From positions 62,001-126,000 of the forward strand of contig NZ_VTHK01000021.1 of the NCBI RefSeq assembly GCF_009765355.1: 64,000 bases of DNA, in the 5' to 3' direction. This DNA comes from Amycolatopsis anabasis. Lineage in GTDB: Bacteria; Actinomycetota; Actinomycetes; Mycobacteriales; Pseudonocardiaceae. The position numbers were made by a program, and so were the translations under genes. This document shows, piece after piece, positions 8,175 through 17,630 of this stretch; position 1 is the stretch's first letter; each line of letters opens with the position of its first letter. The notes under the pieces were generated by a model. That model was not told the DNA's origin and did no database searches. It was given only the letters and a program-made list of their open reading frames with translations.

Positions 8175-9368
8175 ATGGAGAAGGTCCGCGTGGTCGTGGT
8201 GGGGGCCGGGGCAGTCGGCCTAGCGACGGCGCTTCAGCTGTCCGAAACGGGGCGCTACGCCGTGACAGTCCTGGAACGGCAGCACGTCGCGGAGGGTTCG
8301 TCGAGCCGGTCGGTCGGGATCATCGAGACCCAGTACGTCGACGAATTCGACATCGCGGTCAGGGCGTTCGGCCTGCGTTTCGCGCAGCGTCTCGCGCGGG
8401 ACGCGGGATTGCGGCTGACCGCGAACGGCTACCTCCGGCTCGCCGACTCCGAGGAGACGGTGGAGTCGTTCGAGTTGAGCGTGGAACGCCAGCGAGAGCA
8501 CGGGATTCCCGACGCCCGGGTGCTCACCAGCGGCGAGGTCGAGAAGCTGGTGCCGTTCATCGACATGTCCGGCCGGGCCGGCGGGCTGTTCGGCCCGAGC
8601 GACGGTTTCGTCGACGGCCATCTGTTCACCAACCTCATGGGAGATCTCGCCCGCCGCAACGGCGTCCAGGTCAATCAGAGAACGAGGCTCCGGGGAGCTT
8701 CGTGGGAACCCGGCGGGGCAGCGGTGCTCGCCACCGACCGCGGCGAGGTCGCCGCCGACTATGTGGTCAACGCGGCCGGTGCCTGGGCCGGCGAGGTCGG
8801 CGACATCCTCGGCGCACCCGTCACCGTGAGGCCGCAACGGCATCAGGCGGTGACGGTGATCCTGGACAGGCCGCTGGGCCGGCTCGTGCCGTCGGTCATG
8901 GACTATGTGCCCGGCAGCGGACGCCCCGGGTTGTACTTACGCCCCGAAGGGCAGACGAAATTCTTCGCCGGCCTGCATTCGGAGGAGGCGCTGCCCGGCG
9001 AAACGAACCCGGACGACTGGTCCGGGGCAGTCGACCCGGCGTTCGTCGAGGAGATCGCCGAGTCTCTCGCGCAACGCTTCACTGGCCACGATTCCGCCCG
9101 GCTGGGCCAAGGCTGGGCAGGGCTGTTCCCCATGTCAGCCGACTCCCATCCGGTCGTCGGGCCGCATTGGAGCAACGAGCGCGTCATCTGCGCACTCGGC
9201 GCCGGTGGCAACGGAATCCAGTTGGCCCCAGCCATCGGACGCACTGTCCTCGACTGTCTCGACGGAGCGCGTCCCGCCTTCGCCGGCCCCGGGTCCGCCT
9301 GGGACCCGGCGAGGCTGGCGGCCCCGTCCCACGCCGGTTCGAACCGTCAAGGTGGTACTGAACTATGA
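8175..9368 (+). CDS. FAD-dependent amine/amino acid oxidoreductase (DAO family)
   Basis: A 397-residue flavoprotein with an N-terminal dinucleotide fold, GAGAVG at residues 10-15, and a C-terminal 'ALGAGGNGIQLAPAIGR' FAD-closing segment, as in glycine/sarcosine/D-amino acid oxidases. It would oxidise a C-N bond to an imine with transfer to O2 or an electron carrier. ATG 8175 is chosen because the FAD motif then lies at the expected distance; an in-frame upstream extension would overlap the preceding gene. The stop overlaps the start of the permease gene (ATGA at 9365-9368), indicating translational coupling. It supports an amine as substrate of the pathway. Confidence 0.85.
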   Translation: MEKVRVVVVGAGAVGLATALQLSETGRYAVTVLERQHVAEGSSSRSVGIIETQYVDEFDIAVRAFGLRFAQRLARDAGLRLTANGYLRLADSEETVESFELSVERQREHGIPDARVLTSGEVEKLVPFIDMSGRAGGLFGPSDGFVDGHLFTNLMGDLARRNGVQVNQRTRLRGASWEPGGAAVLATDRGEVAADYVVNAAGAWAGEVGDILGAPVTVRPQRHQAVTVILDRPLGRLVPSVMDYVPGSGRPGLYLRPEGQTKFFAGLHSEEALPGETNPDDWSGAVDPAFVEEIAESLAQRFTGHDSARLGQGWAGLFPMSADSHPVVGPHWSNERVICALGAGGNGIQLAPAIGRTVLDCLDGARPAFAGPGSAWDPARLAAPSHAGSNRQGGTEL

Positions 9369-10888
9369 AGCAGAACAGGGAAACAGCAGCCCGGGGATCC
9401 AGTCAGGCCGGCCCGATCGGCGGAGAACCGGTGCGTTTCACCCGGATGGGCGTGGTGGAGACCTTGTCGCTGGGCTTCACCTACATGTCCCCGCTGGGCG
9501 CGATCGCGGCGCTGCTTCCGCTCGGGCTCACGACGGCCGGCCCGCCGTCGACCTGGTGGCTGGTGATCGCCGCCGCGGGACAGCTGATCGTCGCGCTGGT
9601 GTTCGGCGAGATCGTGTCGCAGTACCCCATCACCGGCGGCATCTACCCGTGGGCGCGGCGGTTGTGGGGCAAGCGCTACGCGTGGCTGGCGGCCTGGATC
9701 TACTTGTGCGCCTTGATCGTCACGATCACCTCGTTCACCCAGTTCTCGATCCCCTACGTCGGCAGCCTGTTCGGCTTCCACCCGTCGAACACACAGGGAT
9801 TCCTCATCGTGATCGGGCTGCTCTTGCTCGCTCTCGCGCTGAACATGGCGGGCACCAAAACCCTCGGAGCCGTCGCGCGCATCGGCTTCTACGCCGAACT
9901 CGTCGGCGTGATCGGGTACGGCCTGTATCTGCTGTTCTTCAAGCGGAACAACTCTTTCGCGGTGTTCTTCGACGCGATGGGCACCGGGGGCGGCGCGCCG
10001 TACACCCAAACGTTCCTGCTGGCGGCGCTGACCGGCCTCTTCCTGTTCTACGGCTTCGAAGCCTGCGGCGACGTGGCCGAAGAAGTCGAACGTCCAGGGC
10101 GGAGCATTCCGCGGGCGATGATCCTCACCGTGGTGTGCGGGCTGGTGTCCGCGGGCATGGCCTTCGTCGGGTTCATCCTCGCCTCGCCGGATCTGCAGGC
10201 GATCGTCGACGGGAAAATCACCACCGACCCGATCTCGGCCATTCTCGACAGCGCGGTCGGTCCGGCGGGGACGAAGATCTTCCTGGCGATCGCGCTGACC
10301 GCGTTCATCTCCTGTGTGATGTCCCTCGAGGCGGCCCTGAGCCGGCTGGTTTTCGCATTCGCCCGCGACCGCATGCTCCCCGGCAGCAAATACCTTGCGA
10401 CGCTGTCGAAAGCCGCCACCCCGCGTACGGCGATGCTGTTCGCGTGCGCCGCGCCGGTGGTGTTGTCCATCGTCGTCCTGATCGCGCCCGACAGCCTTCC
10501 CCGGTTCACCGCGTTCGCGGTGTGCGGCATCTATCTCTGCTTCCACATGGTCACCTTCGCCGCACTGCGCATGCGGCTCAAAGGCTGGCGTCCTGCCGGC
10601 GACTGGAACCTCGGGCGCGCCGGGCTCGCGGTCAACGTCATCGCGCTGGCGTGGGGCGTGACCGCGATGGTCATCCTCACCCGTCCGGGCAGCTCGGACC
10701 TGGGTTTCCTCGACCGCTGGATCGTGGTCGCCGGGCTGGTCGTCGTGGTCGGTTCCGGGCTGCTGTACATGGCGATCGCGCGACCGTGGGGCAAATCGGA
10801 CGCACCGGCGGGCGACGCACTGGAGGTCGCCGCGGAGATGCGAGCGGCGCGAGCGCGGTCCGCGACATCCGTCGTCGACGCTGCCTGA
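9365..10888 (+). CDS. APC-superfamily amino acid/amine permease
   Basis: A 507-residue integral membrane protein with about twelve hydrophobic segments. The first helix region, 'GVVETLSLGFTYMSPLGAIA', carries the small-residue substrate-site pattern of the amino acid-polyamine-organocation family. It is expected to import an amine, amino acid or amino alcohol across the cytoplasmic membrane. The start overlaps the FAD oxidase stop by four bases, and the ALDH follows 46 bases later. The oxidase-permease-ALDH order suggests uptake and oxidation of the same nitrogen compound. Confidence 0.88.
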   Translation: MKQNRETAARGSSQAGPIGGEPVRFTRMGVVETLSLGFTYMSPLGAIAALLPLGLTTAGPPSTWWLVIAAAGQLIVALVFGEIVSQYPITGGIYPWARRLWGKRYAWLAAWIYLCALIVTITSFTQFSIPYVGSLFGFHPSNTQGFLIVIGLLLLALALNMAGTKTLGAVARIGFYAELVGVIGYGLYLLFFKRNNSFAVFFDAMGTGGGAPYTQTFLLAALTGLFLFYGFEACGDVAEEVERPGRSIPRAMILTVVCGLVSAGMAFVGFILASPDLQAIVDGKITTDPISAILDSAVGPAGTKIFLAIALTAFISCVMSLEAALSRLVFAFARDRMLPGSKYLATLSKAATPRTAMLFACAAPVVLSIVVLIAPDSLPRFTAFAVCGIYLCFHMVTFAALRMRLKGWRPAGDWNLGRAGLAVNVIALAWGVTAMVILTRPGSSDLGFLDRWIVVAGLVVVVGSGLLYMAIARPWGKSDAPAGDALEVAAEMRAARARSATSVVDAA

Positions 10889-10934
10889 CCTTCTACACCT
10901 CGAAAGTTGCCCCATCGTTGAGGAGAAAACGCCC

Positions 10935-12422
10935 ATGAACCCGCTTGAGATCATTCCCGTTGCGCACGAGCGCCTCCGCACTGTGCGGCGACAGCATTTC
11001 ATCGGCGGCCGGTTCGCCAGCACGAGCAGCACAGAGGCGATCTCGGTCACCAACCCCGCGACCGGGCAGTCCCTGGGAACCATCCCCAACGGCACCAGCG
11101 CCGACGTGGACGCCGCGGTGGCGGCAGCCCGCTCGGCGCTGCCGGACTGGAGCCGCCGCACGCCCGGAGCCCGCGCGGAAACGCTTTTCGCGGTCGCCGA
11201 CGTCGTCGACGCCAACGCCGGGCTCCTCGCCGCTGTCGAGTCGATCAACGTCGGCAAACCGCTCGCTGCGGCTGCCGAAGAAATCGCCGTGGTGTCGGAC
11301 TGTCTCCGCTTCATGGCCGGTGCCGCCCGCTCGGCCCAGACGCCCGCCGCCGGCCAGTACCTGCCGGGATTGCTCTCGTGCATCAAGCGCGAGCCGGTAG
11401 GCGTCATCGGCGCGGTGACGCCATGGAACTTTCCGCTGATGATGGCCGCTTGGAAGATCGCTCCCATCCTGGCCGCGGGAAACACCTTGGTGCTCAAACC
11501 GTCCCAGCTGACGCCGCTGTCCGTTCTCCTCCTCCTGGAAATGACGGCTGACGTGCTTCCCCCCGGCCTGCTCAACGTCGTTCTGGGACGCGGCTCCCAG
11601 ATCGGCGACGCGCTGAGCAAACACCCCGGCATCGACATGATGGCGCTGACCGGCAGCCTCGCCTCCGGCCGGGCAGTGGCACGGCAGGCCGCCGACGGCA
11701 TCAAGCGCGTGCACCTCGAACTCGGAGGAAAAGCGCCGCTGCTCGTGTTCCCGGACGCAGACCTGGACGCCCTTGTCGAGACGCTCGTCGCCACCGGGTA
11801 CACCAACGCCGGCCAGGACTGCGGAGCCGCCACCCGGGTGGTGTGTCACCGCGACGTCCACGACACCGTCGTCGAGAAACTCGTCGCGGGCGCGGAGTCG
11901 CTGGTGATGGGAGACCCGGGTGCCGACGACCGCGTCCAGCTCGGCCCGGTGATCAGCGCCGCGCACCGGAACCGCATCGCGGCCATGGTGGAGCAGGCGT
12001 GCAGTGACGGCGCGAAGATCGCGACCGGCGGAGAGATCCCGGATCGCAGCGGATTTTTCTATCCGGCGACCGTGCTGACCGATGTCGCCGCCGGCACGCA
12101 GATGGCTCGCGACGAAGTGTTCGGACCGGTGATCTCGGTCGAAACGTTCACCGACGAGTCCGAGGGCATCGCGAAGGCGAACGACGTCGACTACGGTCTC
12201 GCCGCGTCGGTGTGGACCGCGGACCAGCGGCGGGCACTGCGGATCGTGGACCAGCTCGACTTCGGCACCGTGTGGGCCAACACCCACCTGGCGTTCGCCA
12301 CCGAGATGCCGTGGGCGGGGTTCGGCCAGTCCGGATACGGGCGCGACAACTCGACCTATGCGCTCGAGGACTACACCCGCACCAAGCACGTGCTCCTTCC
12401 GATGGACGGTACAGCCGACTGA
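10935..12422 (+). CDS. Aldehyde dehydrogenase, aminoaldehyde type
   Basis: A 495-residue NAD-dependent aldehyde dehydrogenase of full family length. TPWNFPL and KPSQLTPL mark the cofactor domain, LELGGKAP the general-base Glu, and NAGQDC the catalytic Cys296. The NAGQDC context is that of gamma-aminobutyraldehyde and trimethylaminobutyraldehyde dehydrogenases rather than simple acetaldehyde enzymes. It would oxidise an aldehyde released by the FAD oxidase or alcohol dehydrogenase to an acid for the CoA ligase downstream. ATG 10935 follows GAGGAG. The substrate remains inferred. Confidence 0.88.
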   Translation: MNPLEIIPVAHERLRTVRRQHFIGGRFASTSSTEAISVTNPATGQSLGTIPNGTSADVDAAVAAARSALPDWSRRTPGARAETLFAVADVVDANAGLLAAVESINVGKPLAAAAEEIAVVSDCLRFMAGAARSAQTPAAGQYLPGLLSCIKREPVGVIGAVTPWNFPLMMAAWKIAPILAAGNTLVLKPSQLTPLSVLLLLEMTADVLPPGLLNVVLGRGSQIGDALSKHPGIDMMALTGSLASGRAVARQAADGIKRVHLELGGKAPLLVFPDADLDALVETLVATGYTNAGQDCGAATRVVCHRDVHDTVVEKLVAGAESLVMGDPGADDRVQLGPVISAAHRNRIAAMVEQACSDGAKIATGGEIPDRSGFFYPATVLTDVAAGTQMARDEVFGPVISVETFTDESEGIAKANDVDYGLAASVWTADQRRALRIVDQLDFGTVWANTHLAFATEMPWAGFGQSGYGRDNSTYALEDYTRTKHVLLPMDGTAD

Positions 12423-12480
12423 TCCCTTGCCGCGGCCGGAAACCTCGCTGCCCGCGCGGGCAGCACCGAGGAGAGAACCG

Positions 12481-14013
12481 ATGACACAAGCAGTTTCATC
12501 CCGCACGCTCGGCGCGACCGCCACCCGCGCCGCCCACACCTGGCCCGACAAGGCCGCGGTGCGATTCGACGGCAGCGCAATGACCTTCCGCGAATTGCAT
12601 GCGACGGCGCTCCAGTTCCTCGGCCAGTTTCACCGCGCCGGACTGGGCAAAGGGGACGCGTTGCTCGTCATGCTGGACAACGGCCTTCAGTTTCCGGCCG
12701 TGGCGGTCGGCGCCGCGCTCGGCGGGATCGTGTCGGTTCCGGTCAACACCGAGTACCGGGGCGACACGCTCCGCCACATCGTGGGCCATTCGGGCGCCGA
12801 GGCAATCGTCACGTCCGAGAAGTACCTCGACCGCGTCCTGGAGGTGCGGCCCCCCTCGCTGCGGGCGGTCCTGGTGATCGACGCCGAGCGGCGCTCGAGC
12901 GACGACGGCGTGGACATCGCCCCGGTTCGGCTGGGCGAGCCCGGTCGTCCGGCCGCCGCATCCGAACTCGACGAGATCGCCATCATGTACACCTCGGGCA
13001 CGACCGGACGAGCGAAAGGCGGAGTGGTTTCCCATCTTCACGCATTCGAATACGCGCGCAGAGTCGCGGACATCCTCGAATTGTCGGAAGAGGATGTCTA
13101 CTATGCTCCGCTGCCGTTGTTCCACATCGCCGGGTTGTGGGCGGCGTTCTACGCGTGCTTGCAGCGCGGCGCGACCTGTGTACTGGTGCCCCGGTTCAGC
13201 GTCTCGCGGTTCTGGCCGGACTGCCGGGAAGCGGCGGCCACGAAGACCTTTCTGCTCGGCGCGATGGCGCAGTTCCTTTACCGTTCGGCCGACGACGCGT
13301 CCTCTCGCGACAACACGGTGCGGCGGGCGATCGTCGTGCCGTTGATCGACGAAATCGACGCGTTCCAGCGGAGATTCGGGGTCGCGGTGTCGACCTGCTA
13401 CGCCTCGACCGAAGTGAATCTGCCGCTGGCGCCGCCGAGCGGCCGGAATCTGCGGAAGTCGGCGGGCCTGGGGCGACCGTGCGACGGATTCACCGTGCGC
13501 GTCGTGCGCAAGGACGGCACGGAAGCAAGCGCGGGCGAACCGGGCGAATTATGGGTACGCCACAAGTCCGCGGGCGTGCTGCTGCTGCGTTACCACGAGG
13601 ACGCGGCCGCGACCGACAGCCTCGTCGTGGACGGCTGGCATCGCAGCGGCGACATCGTCAAGTTCGACGAGCAGGGAAACTTCCATTTCGTCGACCGGCT
13701 CAAGGACGCTTTGCGGAAACGCGGCGAGAACATTTCCTCGTTCGAAGTGGAATCGGAGATCCGCTCGCATCCTGACGTCGTCGAGTGCGCGGTGGTCGGG
13801 GTCGCGTCCAGTGCCACCGAACAGGATGTCGTCGCGTACGTGCAGCTGCGGCCCGGTGCCTCGACCACGGCCGCGCAGATCAGAGACCATGTCGCCGCCC
13901 GGGCTCCGAAATTCATGGTCCCCGACGAAGTCCACGTCGTCGACGCCTTCCCCACCACCCCGACGGGCAAGATACAGAAGTTCAAACTGCGCGAGCGTGC
14001 TGAACACCGATGA
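12481..14013 (+). CDS. Acyl-CoA ligase (AMP-forming), CaiC-like
   Basis: A 510-residue adenylate-forming enzyme. The phosphate loop YTSGTTGRAKG is near residue 170, 'CYASTE' follows, then 'WHRSGDIV', the hinge 'DRLKDALRKRGENISS', and the catalytic Lys in 'PTTPTGKIQKFKLR'. The whole family architecture is intact. The N-terminal 'SVPVNTEYRGDTLRHI' resembles carnitine/crotonobetaine-CoA ligases. It activates a carboxylic acid to its CoA ester, which the hydratase at 5008 and SDR at 5800 can then process. ATG 12481, after GAGGAGAG, is preferred over in-frame upstream codons that lie inside the ALDH gene. It is the last gene of the operon. Confidence 0.87.
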   Translation: MTQAVSSRTLGATATRAAHTWPDKAAVRFDGSAMTFRELHATALQFLGQFHRAGLGKGDALLVMLDNGLQFPAVAVGAALGGIVSVPVNTEYRGDTLRHIVGHSGAEAIVTSEKYLDRVLEVRPPSLRAVLVIDAERRSSDDGVDIAPVRLGEPGRPAAASELDEIAIMYTSGTTGRAKGGVVSHLHAFEYARRVADILELSEEDVYYAPLPLFHIAGLWAAFYACLQRGATCVLVPRFSVSRFWPDCREAAATKTFLLGAMAQFLYRSADDASSRDNTVRRAIVVPLIDEIDAFQRRFGVAVSTCYASTEVNLPLAPPSGRNLRKSAGLGRPCDGFTVRVVRKDGTEASAGEPGELWVRHKSAGVLLLRYHEDAAATDSLVVDGWHRSGDIVKFDEQGNFHFVDRLKDALRKRGENISSFEVESEIRSHPDVVECAVVGVASSATEQDVVAYVQLRPGASTTAAQIRDHVAARAPKFMVPDEVHVVDAFPTTPTGKIQKFKLRERAEHR

Positions 14014-14033
14014 GTGCCGCGACTGTTCCGGGC

Positions 14034-14050
14034 CCGGGCGAAAAGCCCGG
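14034..14050 (+). terminator. Hairpin after the catabolic operon
   Basis: CCGGGC and GCCCGG pair around a GAAAA loop 20 bases after the ligase stop codon, between convergent genes. There is no T tract, as is common in high-GC actinomycetes. A short stem makes this a moderate call. Confidence 0.45.
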
Positions 14051-14137
14051 CTGAACACGGAATCGAAAACCCGTGAGCAGTGATCGGCAGTGCTGCCGGG
14101 ATTTCCCGCGGCCTGGCGTGCCCGCTCGAGAATCCGA

Positions 14138-15376
14138 TCAGCTTTCTTGCGTCGGCTCGTGCTGCAGTTCGAGGAGCATGATGGCGGCGGACACGCTGGT
14201 CGGATCGTCTTCGAGCCGCCTCGGCAGCAGCGCACGGGCTTTGGCGAGGCGCCTGTCGACGGTGTTGCGGTGCGCGAACAGCCGGTCGGCGGCGTTGGAG
14301 GCATTGAACCCTTCGGTGATGTACGTCCGGATCGTGCGCTGCAGAACCGGGTCGGCTGTCGCCAGTTCGCCCAGCGTGTCGGCGACGAATTGCTCGGCGC
14401 GGGCCGGATCGGCGGTGATCAGGTCGGCGAGGTGCACGTCTTCGTAGCGCACGACGCGTCGTGGCGACCCGATCCGGGCGAGGAGGCGCTGGGCGGCGGC
14501 CGCATCGAGGTGGCTCCGCCGGAACCCGGTGAGGTCGGCTCCGGGACAGCCGAGCGCCACGCGGACGCGAGGAGCGTCGTCCAGCACCCTCGCCAATGCC
14601 GCGACGGGCGGAACCTCGGAGGCGGGGACCCAGAGCCACAGCGCCGCCGTACTGGGAGGAAGCGTCAGGCGGCGGGCCGCGCCGAAGACCCGCATGAGGC
14701 ACTCGGCGACCCGCTCGAGTCCATGGCTGTCCTCGGGGGAATCGGCCCACAGGATCGCCGCGACGTGGTGTCCGGTCAGCGGATAGCCGAGTTGCTCCTC
14801 CGCGCGGGCGCGGCTGATGCGGGCGCCTTGGAGCAGCAGCTGCACCGTGGTGTGCCGTTGTGCCTGGGCGCCGACGCCGAGTTCGCCGCGGATCTCGTCG
14901 ACGTAGGTTCCGACGGCGGCGATCGAGTCGTCGACGTAGGTCGTCAGTGAGTTGGCGGCAACCTCGACCAGCTCGCGCAACTCGGCTGGATCCGAGGTGA
15001 CGGCGAAGCAGTCGTCGAGCCACCGGCTCCATCCCACCCGCTGCGCCGCACGCCAGGAATCGACCTCGTTCATGTCCATTCCGCGCAGCACGAGGTCGCG
15101 GGCGTAGATCAACATCTCGGTGCCTTTCGCCGGTGGCACCCGACGCCCCGGCTGCTGCAGATTGCACACCAGCCAGTGCGTCATGTTGGCCTTGTTGAGC
15201 CGCCGGTCCGCCTCCGACAGCACCGGGTCCTCGACGTATTCCCGTTGCCGCGACCCGCTTTGCGAAGCACGCCATACCCGGTCGGCGACCTCGTCGGACA
15301 CCGGCAGCTGACTCTCGGCGATCCGCTTGATCAGTTCGCAGACCCGTTCCGACGGGTCAGGCCACAACGTCTCCAT
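14138..15376 (-). CDS. PucR-type transcriptional regulator, paralogue A
   Basis: A 412-residue regulator whose C-terminal ~60 residues form the PucR-type helix-turn-helix, with 'EGFNASNAADRLFAHRNTVDRR' as the recognition-helix region. The N-terminal ~300 residues are a ligand-sensing type region without a recognisable enzyme motif. It is the same length as the regulator at 20949 and more than half identical to it by eye, including long identical runs such as RRVPPAKxTEMLIYARDLVLRG. It is convergent with the catabolic operon and divergent from the MFS gene. It is the likely binder of the GGTGCA-N3-TGCACC sites (inference). The message looks leaderless (see 15385-15390). Confidence 0.85.
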   Translation of the reverse strand: METLWPDPSERVCELIKRIAESQLPVSDEVADRVWRASQSGSRQREYVEDPVLSEADRRLNKANMTHWLVCNLQQPGRRVPPAKGTEMLIYARDLVLRGMDMNEVDSWRAAQRVGWSRWLDDCFAVTSDPAELRELVEVAANSLTTYVDDSIAAVGTYVDEIRGELGVGAQAQRHTTVQLLLQGARISRARAEEQLGYPLTGHHVAAILWADSPEDSHGLERVAECLMRVFGAARRLTLPPSTAALWLWVPASEVPPVAALARVLDDAPRVRVALGCPGADLTGFRRSHLDAAAAQRLLARIGSPRRVVRYEDVHLADLITADPARAEQFVADTLGELATADPVLQRTIRTYITEGFNASNAADRLFAHRNTVDRRLAKARALLPRRLEDDPTSVSAAIMLLELQHEPTQES

Positions 15377-15384
15377 GCGCCGAA

Positions 15385-15390
15385 AGCGTA
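15385..15390 (-). promoter_or_regulatory. Probable -10 element, leaderless regulator message
   Basis: TACGCT on the minus strand ends 8 bases before the ATG of regulator A, with no ribosome site between. The paralogue at 20949 shows the same layout with TATGCT. A leaderless transcript is inferred. Confidence 0.45.
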
Positions 15391-15609
15391 GGCCAGAACC
15401 CGGATTTCCGAGCCCGGTGCCCGATGGTCCCCAGCCGGCTACGCACCGTGCCGCGCGGCCTGAGCCCGGGCACCGCCGGCGGCTTCCGGGCAGCGAGCGC
15501 GGCGATTCGGCCGCGCGACATCGGGTCGGACTCCGGTCTCGCCCACACGGGTCAATCGGGACGTAGCCGCCTCAACGGAGGCCGGATCCGAGTGCCCGGC
15601 GACCCGAGT

Positions 15610-15624
15610 GGTGCACGGTGCACC
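15610..15624. promoter_or_regulatory. Palindromic operator, catabolic regulon site 3
   Basis: GGTGCA-CGG-TGCACC, a perfect inverted repeat. TGTCGTAG follows with GTAG 31 bases after the palindrome, exactly as at 17441 and 19806. This placement upstream of a -10-like element suggests an activator site for the MFS gene. Confidence 0.75.
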
Positions 15625-15765
15625 GTGGCGGTGCGCATCTTGGTCGGCGCTGTCGTAGCCGACGGAACGTCCCCGGGCGCACCGTTGAGACCCCCATCAC
15701 ACGCCGGAATCGTCGGTGCGGGCGGCCAGGAGCGCCGCGTCGACTTGGAACGGGAGTGAATCACC

Positions 15766-17232
15766 ATGGCACCAGCAAACGACGCGGTCTTGGAGGCAGC
15801 GACGGGCGTCCGCGGAGAAGCGGCGCGCAAGCGAGGGCCGCTGATCGCGGTCGCCGCGGTTCTCTCCACCGTGAGTCAAGCCATCCTCTACATGCTGACG
15901 CCCCTCCTGCCCGTGATTCAGGGCCACTTCGCTCTCGACGTGGTGGAAACGACGTGGATCTTCACCGCAATGGCCTTGGCCAGCGGCGCCGGCTTCGTGC
16001 TGGTCCCGCGCCTGCAAGACGTCGTCGGGGACCGCGCGATCCTGCTGTGGTCGGGAATCGTCCTCACGGCGGGCGCCTTGATCGCCGCGGTCAGCGACGC
16101 GTATCCGGGGCTGCTGGTCGGGGCCGCGCTGCTCGGGTTCGGCAGCGCGGCGTCGGTGCTCCCGCTCGGTTTCCTGCGCCGCCACCTTTCCGGCGGCTCG
16201 ATCGCCACCGCCGTCATGGTGCTCATCATGGCCACCGGAACCGCAGTGGTCGTGGGCCAGGTCGGCGGCGGCCTGTCGGTGAAGTACCTGTCGCTGCCCA
16301 CGTTCTTCTACATCCTCGCCGCGGCGTTCGCGGCGACCACCGCGGCTCTCCTGGTCGTCGTTCCCCGCTGGCACCCCGCGTCCTCGGACCGGATCGGCGT
16401 GCCCGGAACGGTCTGGATGATCGCTTGGGTCGCCGTCGTCCTGCTCGCCTTGGCGCAGGTGAATGTCTGGGGGAACCTGTGCTACCTGATCCTCGCCGTC
16501 GGGCTGCTGGGCGGCGTCGCCTGGGTGGCGGTCGAACGCAAGTCAGCCACCGCCGTCTTCGATCTGAGCATGCTGAAGAAGCCATTCGCTTCGACGGCCT
16601 GCGTGGCGGCGTTTCTGTTCGGCGCCATCGACGGCGGTTTCGTGCTGCTGGTCGCCTACTACACCCAGACGCCCGCTGAAGTGGGGTATGGCCTGGGAAC
16701 CGACGCACTGGGAACCAGCCTCATGCTCCTGCCCTTCGCCTTGACCATGTTCATCAGCGGCCGAGCCGCCGAACGGCTGGTGCAGCAGGGACGCCCCGGC
16801 GTCATCCTCGTCGCCGGCGCGGCGATGTGCGGGCTCGGCCTGGTGTGGCTCGCGTTCGCCCACGACCACACCTGGCAGTACCTGGTCGGCTCCGCCCTCG
16901 TCGGCCTCGGCAGCCGAGCCGGATACAGCGGGTCCTACGCCATCCCCCAGCTTCTGGTCTCCGAGGACAAAGCCGGGATGGCCGCGGGCATCCCGTCGAC
17001 GGTCATGATGATCGGCGCCGGCCTCGGGACCGCCGTCACCACCATGACACTCTCGCTCGCGTCCGTTCCGCACTTCGACGGGGTGCCCCAGCGCTCCCTC
17101 TACACAGTGGGGTACCTGATCACCGCCGTCTTCACCGCGGGAATCGTCCTCGCGGCCATGGTGTCCTCGGCGCGCCACCCGGGCGCCTTCAAGGCCCTGA
17201 TGTCGCAGAGCCCGGCTGCTCTGCCGAACTAA
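15766..17232 (+). CDS. MFS transporter, DHA2-like
   Basis: A 488-residue membrane protein with roughly thirteen to fourteen hydrophobic segments, the size of 14-helix drug:H+ antiporter (DHA2) type MFS proteins. The first helix, 'TVSQAILYMLTPLLPVIQ', and a following 'DVVETTWIFTAMAL' fit the family. In this regulon it may import the substrate or export a toxic intermediate; sequence alone does not decide. It is a single-gene unit with its own operator site and a strong terminator at 17239. Confidence 0.85.
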   Translation: MAPANDAVLEAATGVRGEAARKRGPLIAVAAVLSTVSQAILYMLTPLLPVIQGHFALDVVETTWIFTAMALASGAGFVLVPRLQDVVGDRAILLWSGIVLTAGALIAAVSDAYPGLLVGAALLGFGSAASVLPLGFLRRHLSGGSIATAVMVLIMATGTAVVVGQVGGGLSVKYLSLPTFFYILAAAFAATTAALLVVVPRWHPASSDRIGVPGTVWMIAWVAVVLLALAQVNVWGNLCYLILAVGLLGGVAWVAVERKSATAVFDLSMLKKPFASTACVAAFLFGAIDGGFVLLVAYYTQTPAEVGYGLGTDALGTSLMLLPFALTMFISGRAAERLVQQGRPGVILVAGAAMCGLGLVWLAFAHDHTWQYLVGSALVGLGSRAGYSGSYAIPQLLVSEDKAGMAAGIPSTVMMIGAGLGTAVTTMTLSLASVPHFDGVPQRSLYTVGYLITAVFTAGIVLAAMVSSARHPGAFKALMSQSPAALPN

Positions 17233-17238
17233 GGCACG

Positions 17239-17280
17239 CAAGCTCCGCCGCCGCGGCTGGTGACGCGGCGGCGGAGCTTG
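17239..17280 (+). terminator. Strong hairpin terminator after the MFS gene
   Basis: Two perfectly complementary 17-base arms (17239-17255 and 17264-17280) flank an 8-base loop, starting 6 bases after the MFS stop codon. There is no T tract, but the stem is very stable. Confidence 0.8.
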
Positions 17281-17630
17281 CCGCAGTCGGCTGATGTGCC
17301 GATTCCCGAGGCGCGGCGCGCTCGGACGGCAGCTCGGCGGACCCGGCGCGGCCGACCCGGGAACCGGGCCAGGCGCTCGTGCAGGCACGCCGCAGTTGCG
17401 AAATCCCGTTGGGGCATCGCGATTGCCGAGGGCCTTGCACGAGGCATTGTGCACCGGCGTGACCCGAATAGTGGGCTGTGTTGCCGTAGAGGCTTGCGGG
17501 GCTCGGATTGCACGGTAGATCGGCAGAGTACCGGAGCCCGCACCGCAGCGATCCGGACCGCGGATCGGTTTCGCCGACCGCGGGTTCGCGGCGGCCTTGC
17601 GTGCGCATCGTCCATGTCCAGGAGTCAGTC
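17281..17630 (+). promoter_or_regulatory. Promoter region of the OYE-type gene
   Basis: About 350 bases without a convincing gene. It contains the degenerate operator at 17441-17455 and a TGCCGTAG element at 17482-17489. A TTG-initiated upstream extension of the downstream gene is possible but poorly supported. Confidence 0.5.
17441..17455. promoter_or_regulatory. Palindromic operator, catabolic regulon site 4 (degenerate)
   Basis: GAGGCA-TTG-TGCACC. The right half is perfect and the left half matches four of six bases. TGCCGTAG follows with GTAG 31 bases after the site, the same offset as at 15610 and 19806, which supports it despite the weak left half. Confidence 0.55.

Larger units (their letters stand above)
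15377..15765. promoter_or_regulatory. Divergent promoter region between regulator A and the MFS gene
   Basis: About 390 bases without a gene. It holds the -10 of regulator A at its left end, the regulon palindrome at 15610-15624, and a TGTCGTAG element at 15651-15658 at the fixed distance seen in two other promoters. A GGGAG ribosome site precedes ATG 15766. Confidence 0.55.

Noticed and set aside
9347-11833. 828-codon open frame on the minus strand
   Set aside because: Antisense to the permease and ALDH genes; composition is that of a GC-rich shadow frame and no motif is seen.
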